This document shows, piece by piece, positions 18,029 through 26,575 of a DNA stretch of 41,054 nucleotides. Location: positions 1 to 41,054 of the forward strand of contig CAKZQF010000045.1 of NCBI GenBank assembly GCA_937139475.1, given 5' to 3'. The notes under the pieces were generated by a model. The model made no database searches. It was not told the DNA's origin and saw only the letters and a program-made list of their open reading frames with translations. Each line of letters begins with the position of its first letter. Position 1 is the stretch's first letter. The stretch is from an uncultured Gammaproteobacteria bacterium (lineage in GTDB: Bacteria; Pseudomonadota; Gammaproteobacteria; Enterobacterales; Psychrobiaceae). Made by a program: the position numbers and the translations under genes.

Positions 18029-19177
18029 ATGTTATTTGACTTATTACTTAAAGGGGCAAGAGTGATTGATCCCTCTCAGCATATTGATGGCAAATTCGAT
18101 ATTGCTTTTTCTATGGGAAGAGTGGCGGCATTATTACCAGAAATTTCAAAAGACAGTGCAAAAGTAGTACATGATGTTAGTGGTCATATTGTGTGTCCTG
18201 GATTAATCGACATGCATTCCCATGTTTATTGGGGGGGCACATCGGTAGGCGTAGATGCCGAGCCTATTGCCAGGCGCAGCGGTACGACAACTTTTGTTGA
18301 TGCGGGTAGTGCCGGAGCAGGCAACTTTGATGGGTTTAGAGAGCACGTTATCAAACGTAGTGCGCCCAGGATACTGTCTTTTATCAATATTGCTTTTCCC
18401 GGAATTTTTGCCTTTAGTAAAGCAGTGATGGTCGGTGAAGCGTCAGATGTTCGTCTAATCGAACCGCGCGAATGTTTACGCGTCGCTGAAGCAAACCCTG
18501 AATATATTGTAGGCGTTAAAGCCCGTATCGGTGCACGTGCTGGTGGTGCTATGGGCACTGGACCATTATACACCGCTATTGAAGTTGCTGATGAGCTAGA
18601 CATTCCAGTAATGGCACATCTTGATACTCCGCCACCGAGTCGAAAAGAAGTGCTTGATGCGTTGCGCCCTGGCGACGTGTTAACCCATTGTTTTCGCGCG
18701 TTTCCTAATTCGCCCGTGCGTAGAGATAACAGTGTCCGTAAAGAAATTATTGAAGCTCACGAACGCGGTATTGTTTTTGATATTGGCCATGGTGCTGGCG
18801 GCTTTGCATTTCATACAGCAAAAGCCATGTTAGCTGAAGGTATTTTTCCTGATGTGATCAGTAGTGACGTTCATGCTTTATGCGTCGATGGTCCTGCACA
18901 TGATGTATTAGCGGTTATGTCAAAATTTATTGCCTTGGGCATGCCGTTAACAGAGGTGATCAAAGCGACCACAATTAATCCAGCAAAAACCATTAAGCGA
19001 CCTGAACTAGGCTCTCTTGCGATCGGCGGAATTGGTGATGCGGCCATTTTACAAATGGTAAATGAACCTTACCAACATATCGATTGTATTGGTGCAACGT
19101 TAAAGACTAATTCACGACTTGAATGTAAAGGCACCATTATTGCTGGCCAACTTTGGTCTAGTCATTTAACAAATTAA
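18029..19177 (+). CDS. Amidohydrolase/deacetylase-family metallohydrolase
   Basis: The protein has 382 residues, with AGGAG before the ATG. It is a TIM-barrel amidohydrolase. His63 and His65 in DMHSH, Lys164 in VKARIG (the usual carbamylated bridging lysine), His197 in MAHLD, His220 in LTHCF and Asp280 in SSDVHAL complete a two-metal site. This pattern and PGLIDMHSHVYWGGTSVGVDAEPIA match the deacetylase group that includes Agrobacterium Atu3266, reported to hydrolyse acetyl-(R)-mandelate and N-acetyl-D-amino acids. It is often misnamed dihydroorotase. It is followed after 26 bp by the broken D-threonine-aldolase-like gene, suggesting a pathway that removes an acyl group from a D-configured hydroxy or amino acid and then cleaves it. 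Confidence 0.87.
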   Translation: MLFDLLLKGARVIDPSQHIDGKFDIAFSMGRVAALLPEISKDSAKVVHDVSGHIVCPGLIDMHSHVYWGGTSVGVDAEPIARRSGTTTFVDAGSAGAGNFDGFREHVIKRSAPRILSFINIAFPGIFAFSKAVMVGEASDVRLIEPRECLRVAEANPEYIVGVKARIGARAGGAMGTGPLYTAIEVADELDIPVMAHLDTPPPSRKEVLDALRPGDVLTHCFRAFPNSPVRRDNSVRKEIIEAHERGIVFDIGHGAGGFAFHTAKAMLAEGIFPDVISSDVHALCVDGPAHDVLAVMSKFIALGMPLTEVIKATTINPAKTIKRPELGSLAIGGIGDAAILQMVNEPYQHIDCIGATLKTNSRLECKGTIIAGQLWSSHLTN

Positions 19178-19203
19178 TTTTAGCGTTATTTAGGAGTAAG
19201 GCA

Positions 19204-20328
19204 TTGACAAATATACCTGCAGCAAGCATTGGCGATAACTGGGAAAATATTGATACCCCGGCATTAGTGGTGGATTTAGATAATCTGGAGCATAATTTAA
19301 CGACTATGGCTATTTACGCCAAACAGCACAACGTTAGGTTAAGGCCTCATTCTAAATCACATAAGTGTCCTGCTATTGCGCATCAGCAAATGGCTTTAGG
19401 TGCAGTGGGTGTGTGCTGTCAAAAGGTCTCTGAGGCACAAGTCATGGTTAGCCACGGTATTTTAGATGTCTTAGTGAGCAATCAAGTGATTGGCCGAACT
19501 AAGCTTGAGCGTCTGGCTGCTTTAGCATTACAGGCAAAGATTACGGTATGTGTAGATGATTTAACAAATATTCAAGAAATGAATGAAGCGGCTAAATTAT
19601 TTAATGCCACCATTAATGTTTTGGTAGAAGTTAATGTTGGCTCTGGACGCTGTGGCGTACTGCCTCAAGAGCCAGTGTTAGCGTTAGCTAAGGCTATTAG
19701 GCAAAGTGAAAATTTAAACTTTTCTGGCTTGCAAGCCTATCACGGCGGCGCGCAACATATACGTTCATATGAAGGTCGGCGGCGGGCAATATTGCAAGCT
19801 ACTTATCAAGTTGAGCAGACGCTTAAATTGTTGACTATGCATGATATTGAGTGTGACGTTGTAGGCGGTGGCGGCACCGGTACTTATATTTTTGAAGCAA
19901 CTAGCGGTATATATAATGAGCTACAAGTTGGCTCTTATGTGTTTATGGATCATGATTACGCATTGAATTTAAATGATCAAGGGCAGCAGAACAATGAGTT
20001 TAAACAAAGCTTATTTGTAAAGGCAGCAGTACTCAGTAAGCCTGAAAGCAATCGATGTGTTCTTGATGCAGGCTTAAAAGCCTATGCAACAGATTCAGGG
20101 TTTCCAGTAGTATATGGTATTGAAAATGCCGAAGTTTTGAGCGCTGCGGACGAACATACAAATATTAGGTTTGATAGCACTTTACCAGTACCTAACCTAG
20201 GGTAGAGTGTCTCTTTGCTACCGAGTCATTGTGATCCAACGGTAAATTTACACGACTGGTTAATTGGCATACGAAATAGCCAGGTGCAGGCTATATGGCC
20301 AATAGCTGCACGTGGCGCGTTACTTTAA
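19204..20328 (+). pseudogene. D-threonine aldolase/DSD1-like PLP enzyme interrupted by an in-frame amber codon
   Basis: The reading frame begins with TTG at 19204 and stops at TAG 20203-20205 (codon 334). It then continues in the same frame for 40 more sense codons to TAA at 20328. The continuation contains LLPSHCDPTVNLHDW, the conserved C-terminal motif of this family, so the full-length product would be the normal size, about 374 residues. The N-terminal part has DTPALVVDLDNLEHN and RPHSKSHK with the PLP lysine Lys51. In D-threonine aldolases the His and Asp of HxD (here His342 and Asp344) bind the metal; both lie after the stop. A truncated protein would therefore lack its metal site. TAG ends several other genes here, so recoding is unlikely. 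A recent inactivation or a sequencing error are the main explanations. Confidence 0.85.
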
Positions 20329-20341
20329 TAACTGCTAGAAC

Positions 20342-21301
20342 TTACGCTGATTCCCTGCTGATGAGCTCTGGCGTAAAGCGTAATGTTTCTTGGCTTGGTT
20401 TTGGGTTAGAAACCAAGTCAAAGGCCGCTTGAATCATTTCTTTAATTGGTGGATTTAGTGTGGTCAATGACGGAATAAAATTACGCGAGTGAGCTATATT
20501 ATCAAAGCCGAAGACCTTTACATCTTCGGGAACTTTTATATTCAATTCGTGCAAAGATCTGATTATTTTCGTTGCCATAATATCATCACCAGCAATAATT
20601 ACGTCCGGTAATGTTTTTAAGCGCTTTACACCACTCTTAACCGAGTTGATTGAGCCATCACAAATAACGTCTTCAAGTATGGTAATTTCATGTTGCGCAA
20701 ATGCTTCAATGTACTCTTTTTTAAACGTTTCATGAGACAGGCTATGGTTAAAAAACAAGGTGGCATTATTGGTTTTTTGTTTCTGTAAATATTTAGCGAC
20801 TAAGTTAGCACTGAGGGTTTCATCTATGCAAATATTGGCGCCAATTTTGTCGGTAGTAAAACCAATTTGCACGCTAGGAATCGACTTATGAGTAAACTTC
20901 TCATACCAATCTTTCTTACGGTCACTACCAACAATAATTAATCCTTCGATACTATGCTTGGCAAAGGCTGACAGATCTAAAGTTTCTTCCTCTCTATGAT
21001 AAGAGCCAGCCAATATTAAGGTGAATTTTCTTTGTTTGGCTATTTTGTGTAATTCACCCAAAATAATCCCAAAATAGGGATCTTCAAAGTCGTAGCTAAT
21101 AACGCCAAGCGTCTGTGTTTTTACTCCCCGCAGGGATAATGCTGCTGAATTTGGTGTGTAGTTTGTTCGTTGAGCTTCATCTAACACTTTTTGAATGGTT
21201 TCTTGCGCAACACCTATTTCTTTTGCTTTTCCTGATAATACTCGAGAAACAAGGCTAATTGACAGTCCAAGTTTGTCGGCAATGCTTTTTTGAGTGGCCA
21301 T
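20342..21301 (-). CDS. LacI-family transcriptional repressor, likely regulator of the glycan locus
   Basis: The protein has 319 residues. Residues 1-57 form the LacI headpiece: KSIADKLGLSISLVSRVLSGKAKEIG is the helix-turn-helix and NYTPNSAALSLRG the hinge helix that inserts a leucine at the central CG of LacI-type operators. Residues about 60-319 are a periplasmic-binding-protein-like sensor domain (GVISYDFEDPYFGIILGEL, then VFGFDNIAHSRNFIPSLTTLNPP). The operators in this window are palindromes centred on CG, as this family requires. It is divergent from the nagB operon, with the nagB operator 322 bp upstream of its own start. The inducer is probably a uronate or amino-sugar intermediate; that is not visible. 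I know no close named homologue. Confidence 0.88.
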   Translation of the reverse strand: MATQKSIADKLGLSISLVSRVLSGKAKEIGVAQETIQKVLDEAQRTNYTPNSAALSLRGVKTQTLGVISYDFEDPYFGIILGELHKIAKQRKFTLILAGSYHREEETLDLSAFAKHSIEGLIIVGSDRKKDWYEKFTHKSIPSVQIGFTTDKIGANICIDETLSANLVAKYLQKQKTNNATLFFNHSLSHETFKKEYIEAFAQHEITILEDVICDGSINSVKSGVKRLKTLPDVIIAGDDIMATKIIRSLHELNIKVPEDVKVFGFDNIAHSRNFIPSLTTLNPPIKEMIQAAFDLVSNPKPSQETLRFTPELISRESA

Positions 21302-21472
21302 AAGGTTCCATTAATGCAGGTCGATTAAGTTTGCTCTAGTGTATCGTAATCAATACTAAATATCATGTGATCACAGTGGCAATTTCTATTTAATTGTTTG
21401 ATTTTCACCTTTGAGAAAGAAGTATTAATGCTATCGATAGTTGCATTATTCAGCGGTCAAATCTTTTTGTAT

Positions 21473-21508
21473 AAAGAAACAAATAATTAATTAATTATTT
21501 GTTTCTTT
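21473..21508. repeat. 36-bp perfect palindrome between divergent genes
   Basis: Two perfect 18-bp arms with no spacer, centred on the AATTAATT core at 21487-21494. It lies between the 5' ends of the LacI gene and nagB, where a terminator would not be expected. It could form a cruciform, bind a second regulator, or terminate stray transcription. Nothing else is visible in 21302-21590. Confidence 0.7.
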
Positions 21509-21591
21509 ACTATTGTATCGATTATTCAATTGGTTACGATAAAAATGTTGTTTATTTACTAAGAACACTCTTTTAAAGGATTACTTTTATC

Positions 21592-21636
21592 TTGACAGAA
21601 AATATATTTAAATATACATTTACTCAAACGTTTGAG
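21592..21636 (+). promoter_or_regulatory. Promoter and LacI-type operator of the nagB-uxuB-kdgK operon
   Basis: A consensus TTGACA lies at 21592-21597, 17 bp of spacer follow, then TACATT at 21615-21620, and the perfect palindrome CTCAAACGTTTGAG at 21623-21636. The leader to nagB is about 170 nt. Confidence 0.8.
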
Positions 21637-21804
21637 GTGGCGTAAAGCGAACTTCAACGTAACTTAGTCGATGTTGTTAGGCTTGCTAGAGCACAGTGAT
21701 GAAACAAACGCGTCTCGATTAGGTAGGGAAGCAGTATTGCTACTGCAGTCTTATATTAAATATATAAGCAAAGCTTTTTAACTAAATAACAAAGTGAAAG
21801 ATAA

Positions 21805-22539
21805 ATGAACTTTACAACTTATGAAAATGAACAAGCGTTAGGGCAGGCGGCAGCCAAACTGGCGGCAGAGGCAATTCGTAACGCCGCTAAAACCAAAGAT
21901 AAAGTTACTATCCTTGTTGCTACGGGGGCTAGCCAATTTGGCACACTAAAATATTTAACCGAGCAAGAAAATATTCCTTGGGAACAAGTTGAAGCTTTTC
22001 ACCTAGATGAATATGTAGGGATTTCAGAAGAGCATCCTGCAAGCTTTAGAAAGTATTTGAATGAGCGATTTGTTGCTAAAGCAAAAGGCTTAAAGAAAAT
22101 GACTTTAGTGAATGGTGATGCTGATGATCTTGATAAAGAAGTAGAACGACTAAATGCTTTAATAGCACGTGAAGAAATTGATCTTTGTCTGGCGGGTATC
22201 GGTGAAAATGGTCACTTAGCATTTAACGATCCACCAGCTAACTTAACCACTACACAGCCTTATATTATTGTTGAGCTCGATCAGGGCTGTCGTCAACAGC
22301 AGTGTAATGAAGGTTGGTTTGATACTTTAGAAGACGTACCTACTAAAGCGATTAGTATGAGTATTCAACAAATTTTGAAAAGTAAAAAAATTGTACTTTC
22401 AGTACCTGGTACCCGAAAAGCACAAGCCGTTAAAAATACAGTTAATGAAGAGGTATCTCCAGAATTCCCATCTGCCATTATGCGGACGCATGCGGATTGT
22501 GAAGTTCTTCTTGATAAAGAATCTGCGCGATTATTATAA
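21805..22539 (+). CDS. nagB: Glucosamine-6-phosphate deaminase (short type)
   Basis: The protein has 244 residues, against about 266 for E. coli NagB. It converts glucosamine-6-phosphate to fructose-6-phosphate and ammonia in the cytoplasm. ILVATGASQFGTLKYL is the phosphate-binding loop. FHLDEYVGISEEHPASFRKYL and CLAGIGENGHLAFNDPPANL carry the active-site Asp/Glu and His137 region. GENGH in place of the GNDGH of E. coli is, to my knowledge, common in the short form. The ribosome binding site is AAAG-rich but not strong. It is the first gene of the long operon and starts about 170 nt after the operator-covered promoter. Together with the NagA at 38010 it completes the conversion of GlcNAc-6-P to Fru-6-P. 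Confidence 0.9.
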   Translation: MNFTTYENEQALGQAAAKLAAEAIRNAAKTKDKVTILVATGASQFGTLKYLTEQENIPWEQVEAFHLDEYVGISEEHPASFRKYLNERFVAKAKGLKKMTLVNGDADDLDKEVERLNALIAREEIDLCLAGIGENGHLAFNDPPANLTTTQPYIIVELDQGCRQQQCNEGWFDTLEDVPTKAISMSIQQILKSKKIVLSVPGTRKAQAVKNTVNEEVSPEFPSAIMRTHADCEVLLDKESARLL

Positions 22540-22597
22540 CTTAACAGCTTCTATAAATTTGCTGTAATGAATTTATCTTTTTGAGGTTTAGAACACT

Positions 22598-24073
22598 ATG
22601 TACACAAGGCTTTCTGAAAACAATATAGCGGATTCTGCAGATAACTCTTGCCATTATGGTTATGACAGAGCATCTGTTGAATTGGGTATTGTACATTTTG
22701 GTCCAGGGGCTTTTCATCGTGCCCACCAAGCCGTTTTTACTGACGATTTATTAGTTAATGGCTCTACAGAGTGGGGGATTTGTGAGGTATCCATCAATAG
22801 TGCAACAGTGAAAGATAAACTGTTACCTCAAGATAACTTATATACATTGGCGATACTTGATCGCATAAAATCACATCGGGTTATTGGTGCGATTAAAGAA
22901 ATTTTAGTTGCACCGGAAGATCCCGGGTTGGTGATTGAACGTTTAGCGCTTCCAGCCATTAAAGCGGTGACGCTAACAGTGACTGAAAAAGGCTACTGTT
23001 TGACCCCTGAAGGTGGTTTAGACTTTGAGCAAGAAAGTATCGTTCACGACTTGAAAAACAAAGATAAACCTCGCAGTGTTATTGGATTCATTAGTGCTGG
23101 TTTAAAAGCGCGCTATAACCAAGGTGTTGCTCCTTTTGTCGTGATTAGTTGTGATAACGTTAGTGATAACGGCAAACGCTTAAAACGTGCGGTATTGGAT
23201 TTTACGATGGCGGACGATCCTAAATTTGCGCAGTGGTTGGAAAAAGAGGTGCACTTTCCATGTACCATGGTTGACAGCATTACCCCTGCCACAAATGAAA
23301 GCCTTTGCCAAAGTGTAGAGCAATATACTGGTTTTAAAGATAACTGGCCTATTCAGCGCGAGGCATTTAGCCAGTGGGTCATTGAAGATATTCCCAATGC
23401 AACTCTGCCTCCTTGGTCTTCGGTGGGTGCGATAGTCACTAAAGATGTTTCTGGTTATGAATTAACTAAATTGCGCGTGCTTAATTGTTTGCATTCTACG
23501 TTGGCGTTTTTAGGGTGCTTTGCTGGTTTAATCACTGTTGAAGAGGCGATCAAAAGAGCGGAAATCAAAGAATTTTTGGAAAAAATGTTACATGACGAAA
23601 TAATGCCTACCTTGCCAAAGGTTGAAGGGTTAGATAAGTCAGCTTATGCTAAAAAAATTATCCAACGCTTTGAAAACCCGGCTATTCGACATCTATTGGC
23701 CCAAATTGCCTGGGATAGTAGCCAAAAAATTCCTTATCGAATAATTGCTATCATCAGCGATAACGCTGTCGCAAGCAAAGCCTCTCCAATGTTATGTTTA
23801 AGCCTTGCAGCCTGGATGAAATTTATTGTGACCAAAGTGTCTACAGGGCAAAAACTTGTTGATCCCCTTGAAGATAAGTTAGTGCCTATTGCTCAAGCTT
23901 GTGATGGCAGTAATACAGATGTTGAGCATTTCATTTCACTTGAGCAAGTGTTTCCTGAGCAACTCAAAACAAATAAGCAATTTATTGAAGATATTAAATC
24001 AGCTTACCGACTGTTCAACCAATATCAAGCCCAAGATCTGTCCACTATATTAACTACTATGAGGTCAGCTTAG
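22598..24073 (+). CDS. uxuB: Fructuronate reductase-like mannitol dehydrogenase family protein
   Basis: The protein has 491 residues, normal for the polyol/uronate long-chain dehydrogenases, with GAGG before the ATG. The N-terminal nucleotide-binding region has GIVHFGPGAFHRAHQAVFTDDLL; VVISCDNVSDNG, MVDSITPATNE and the catalytic YELTKLRVLNCLHSTLAFLG segment follow. The family covers fructuronate reductase (UxuB), tagaturonate reductase and mannitol dehydrogenase. UxuA downstream makes fructuronate reductase, which forms D-mannonate with NADH, the most likely role. It lies 58 bp after nagB and abuts kdgK directly. Confidence 0.88.
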   Translation: MYTRLSENNIADSADNSCHYGYDRASVELGIVHFGPGAFHRAHQAVFTDDLLVNGSTEWGICEVSINSATVKDKLLPQDNLYTLAILDRIKSHRVIGAIKEILVAPEDPGLVIERLALPAIKAVTLTVTEKGYCLTPEGGLDFEQESIVHDLKNKDKPRSVIGFISAGLKARYNQGVAPFVVISCDNVSDNGKRLKRAVLDFTMADDPKFAQWLEKEVHFPCTMVDSITPATNESLCQSVEQYTGFKDNWPIQREAFSQWVIEDIPNATLPPWSSVGAIVTKDVSGYELTKLRVLNCLHSTLAFLGCFAGLITVEEAIKRAEIKEFLEKMLHDEIMPTLPKVEGLDKSAYAKKIIQRFENPAIRHLLAQIAWDSSQKIPYRIIAIISDNAVASKASPMLCLSLAAWMKFIVTKVSTGQKLVDPLEDKLVPIAQACDGSNTDVEHFISLEQVFPEQLKTNKQFIEDIKSAYRLFNQYQAQDLSTILTTMRSA

Positions 24074-25021
24074 ATGAGTTCTCTTTTAGTGATTGGCGAA
24101 TGCATGATGGAGTTAAAAGCTCAGTCTGATACTGGTTATGCTAAAGCATTTTCAGGTGATAGCTATAACTGCGCGGTATATGCAAAACGCTGGCAGCCTA
24201 AACTCAATGTTTCCTATCTAACTGCTGTGGGTACGGACGGTATAAGTCAAGAAATGCTCAAGCAGTGGAGTAGCGAAGGCATAGATCATTCGCTTGTGAT
24301 GAAAATTGAACAAGCTCAGCCGGGAATTTATATCATATCAACCGATGATGCTGGTGAGCGCTCCTTTTCTTACTGGCGTAAAAACTCAGCGGCAACTCAG
24401 CTTATGCAAGCATTAAAAAGTGTGGGTGGCGAAGATGCTATACCTTATTTTGATTATGTCTATTTTTCAGGAATATCACTGGCAATCCTAAGTGATAGCG
24501 ATAAAAAATCATTGTTAGCCTTAGTCCAGAGTTTACGGTCCAAAGGTGCCAAAGTTGCCTTTGACCCAAATTACCGTGCCAGCATGTGGCAAAACCAAGA
24601 GCATGCTAAGTATTGGCTCGAAAGCGCCTATCAATGTTGTGATCTTGCGTTACCTGGATTGGATGAACATAACTTGTTGTTTAATCAAACAACACCGCAA
24701 GAAGTACGAGAACAACTGCAAGCACTTGGCGTTCGTGAATCCGTCGTTAAATGTGGTGAGCAAGGGGTCTGTTGCTACGGTGGCAATGATTCGTTTAATC
24801 ATTTGCCTTTTACGCCGGCAGAAAATCAGCTTGACTCCACGGCTGCTGGCGACTCTTTTGCTGGCACTTATCTCGCCTCTCGCATGGTTGGGCAAAGTCG
24901 AGCAAAATCTCTAAGTAATGCTGCTAAAGTGGCAGGCTTTGTTGTACAGCATAAAGGCGCTATTGTTGATAAGTTGCGCTATCAACAGTTTGTTAAACCC
25001 CTTGGAATCGCACAAGTCTAA
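24074..25021 (+). CDS. kdgK: 2-dehydro-3-deoxygluconokinase
   Basis: This is a 315-residue PfkB/ribokinase-family kinase. The start codon follows directly on the uxuB stop, so translation is probably coupled. The N-terminal GECMMELKAQ and SGDSYNCAVYAKRW form the substrate-binding part. AFDPNYRASMW lies in the middle, and DSTAAGDSFAGTYLASRM contains the catalytic base Asp260 and the anion hole. This pattern fits KdgK, which phosphorylates 2-keto-3-deoxygluconate to KDPG, the product line of UxuA. An aldolase to split KDPG is not in the window. Confidence 0.9.
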   Translation: MSSLLVIGECMMELKAQSDTGYAKAFSGDSYNCAVYAKRWQPKLNVSYLTAVGTDGISQEMLKQWSSEGIDHSLVMKIEQAQPGIYIISTDDAGERSFSYWRKNSAATQLMQALKSVGGEDAIPYFDYVYFSGISLAILSDSDKKSLLALVQSLRSKGAKVAFDPNYRASMWQNQEHAKYWLESAYQCCDLALPGLDEHNLLFNQTTPQEVREQLQALGVRESVVKCGEQGVCCYGGNDSFNHLPFTPAENQLDSTAAGDSFAGTYLASRMVGQSRAKSLSNAAKVAGFVVQHKGAIVDKLRYQQFVKPLGIAQV

Positions 25022-25039
25022 TTGAGGTTGGGTTATCTT

Positions 25040-26044
25040 ATGGGAAAACATTTCATTTTAAAGTTACTCGTTGTAATTGCTTTGATTACGATTTCAACAA
25101 TGGCAATTCACGGTAATCTCTTATCATCAAAACAACAGCAAGATGTCATTGTCTTAAGGCTAGCGGAAAACCTGACTGAGACCAATCCTGTTACGATAGC
25201 GATGCATAAGTTTGCTGAGTTAGTTGCCGATAAAACCAATGGCAAAGTTATTGTAAAAGTACATGCCAGCGGTCAATTAGGTCAACAAGTAGAAACCATT
25301 GAACAAACGCGGTTAGGTATTATTGATTTTACTCGCACCAACGCCGTTGTTATGGAAAATGTCAGCCCAAGTGTTGGGGTGTTAAATTTGCCATACATAT
25401 TTAGAGATAACCAACACAAATATAAAGTGCTTGATGGCGATATTGGCATGGATATACGAAATGATCTACAAGATATCGGCTTAATAGGCTTTGAGTTTTT
25501 AGAGTCGGGACTGCGCTCATTTTACACCACCGCCGATAATCCTATTACTAGCTTAGCAGACATGAAAGGACTAAAAATTCGTGTTCAGCCAGCGAAGATC
25601 ATGATGCGCATGATTGAACTTTTAGGTGCAGTGCCCACCCCGATGAATTTTGGTGAAGTGTATTCCGCCATTCAAACAGGAATAGTTGATGGTGCCGAAA
25701 ATGATTTTGTCAGCTACTCAACCACAGGTCATTATGAAGTGGCAGGTAATTATGTTGAAGATAATCATATGAGCCCTCCAGCTATGCTGTTGATGAATCT
25801 AAAAAAATTCAATTCATTACCCAAAGAGTTTCAACAAGCGATCAGTGAAGCAGCGAGCGAAATGGCCTTTTATCAACGTCAACTGATGCTCCAGGCGAAT
25901 CAGAATGCCAAAGCAAGCTTAATAGAAAGAGGTGTGAATATCACTACCATTGATAATGGTCCTTTTCGTGACGCGATGCAGCCCATTTATGCAGAATTCC
26001 CCATGCTTAGTACTTATATAGAACGCATTGAAGGAGTCAAGTAA
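25040..26044 (+). CDS. TRAP transporter substrate-binding protein (DctP), probable uronate binder
   Basis: The start at ATG 25040 is chosen because MGKHFILKLLVVIALITISTMA is a normal signal sequence; the upstream TTG at 25022 would add six residues and has no ribosome binding site. The mature protein (about 305 residues) has LAENLTETNPVTIAMHKFAELV, SGQLGQQVETIEQTRLG, GLKIRVQPAKIMMRM and TGIVDGAENDFVSY. Arg181 in LKIRVQP is the arginine that normally grips the carboxylate of the ligand in DctP proteins. It works in the periplasm and hands its ligand to DctQ/DctM. Its place between kdgK and uxuA points to a hexuronate. The next gene overlaps by 1 nt. Confidence 0.9.
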   Translation: MGKHFILKLLVVIALITISTMAIHGNLLSSKQQQDVIVLRLAENLTETNPVTIAMHKFAELVADKTNGKVIVKVHASGQLGQQVETIEQTRLGIIDFTRTNAVVMENVSPSVGVLNLPYIFRDNQHKYKVLDGDIGMDIRNDLQDIGLIGFEFLESGLRSFYTTADNPITSLADMKGLKIRVQPAKIMMRMIELLGAVPTPMNFGEVYSAIQTGIVDGAENDFVSYSTTGHYEVAGNYVEDNHMSPPAMLLMNLKKFNSLPKEFQQAISEAASEMAFYQRQLMLQANQNAKASLIERGVNITTIDNGPFRDAMQPIYAEFPMLSTYIERIEGVK

Positions 26045-26559
26045 TGAACAAAATAGCTAGATACTTACGTACGTTTCTTGAAACGATAAATCACCTGGTT
26101 GAATCACTTTGCAGTTTATTATTGGTGACCATGGTCGTGATTATCGTTGTTTCAGTGGGCTTTCGTTATTTACTCAGTGCACCTATTAGCTGGTCTGAAG
26201 AAGTGGCCATACTTATTTTAGTCTGGTTTGGCTGGTTGTCCGTGGCGACAGCCGTTTATCGCCACAGCCATATGGCGATTGATGCAATTTATGACCATTT
26301 ATCGTCAGGTGGACAATATTGGTTAAATATCACCATTCAGCTTTTAATCACAGTGTTTGCCGTGAATATCATGCTAAATGCCAGCTTATTGGTCGATATG
26401 GTTGGCGATCAAACCTTGCCAGCTTCCGGCATTTTTCGCTCATGTTTGTACCTTGCGTCTATCGTTGCGGCGACATTAATGACAATCAATTCAATTGGTA
26501 ATTTGTTGCTCGACCGCTTTGTCGATGACAGCAATGATGCCTTAAATAACCAGTATTAA
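26044..26559 (+). CDS. TRAP transporter small membrane subunit (DctQ)
   Basis: The protein has 171 residues and four predicted membrane helices. SAPISWSEEVAILILVWFGWLSVATAVYRHSHMAIDAIYD is the signature of DctQ proteins. Its ATG overlaps the dctP stop (TAATG), so the two are translationally coupled. It forms the membrane complex with DctM, which starts 16 nt after its stop. Confidence 0.92.
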   Translation: MNKIARYLRTFLETINHLVESLCSLLLVTMVVIIVVSVGFRYLLSAPISWSEEVAILILVWFGWLSVATAVYRHSHMAIDAIYDHLSSGGQYWLNITIQLLITVFAVNIMLNASLLVDMVGDQTLPASGIFRSCLYLASIVAATLMTINSIGNLLLDRFVDDSNDALNNQY

Positions 26560-26575
26560 GTGGGATAAATTAATT

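Noticed and set aside
20206..20328. Frameshift as the cause of the short aldolase-like gene
   Set aside because: The conserved C-terminal sequence continues in the same frame after the TAG, so the defect is a nonsense codon and not a shift.
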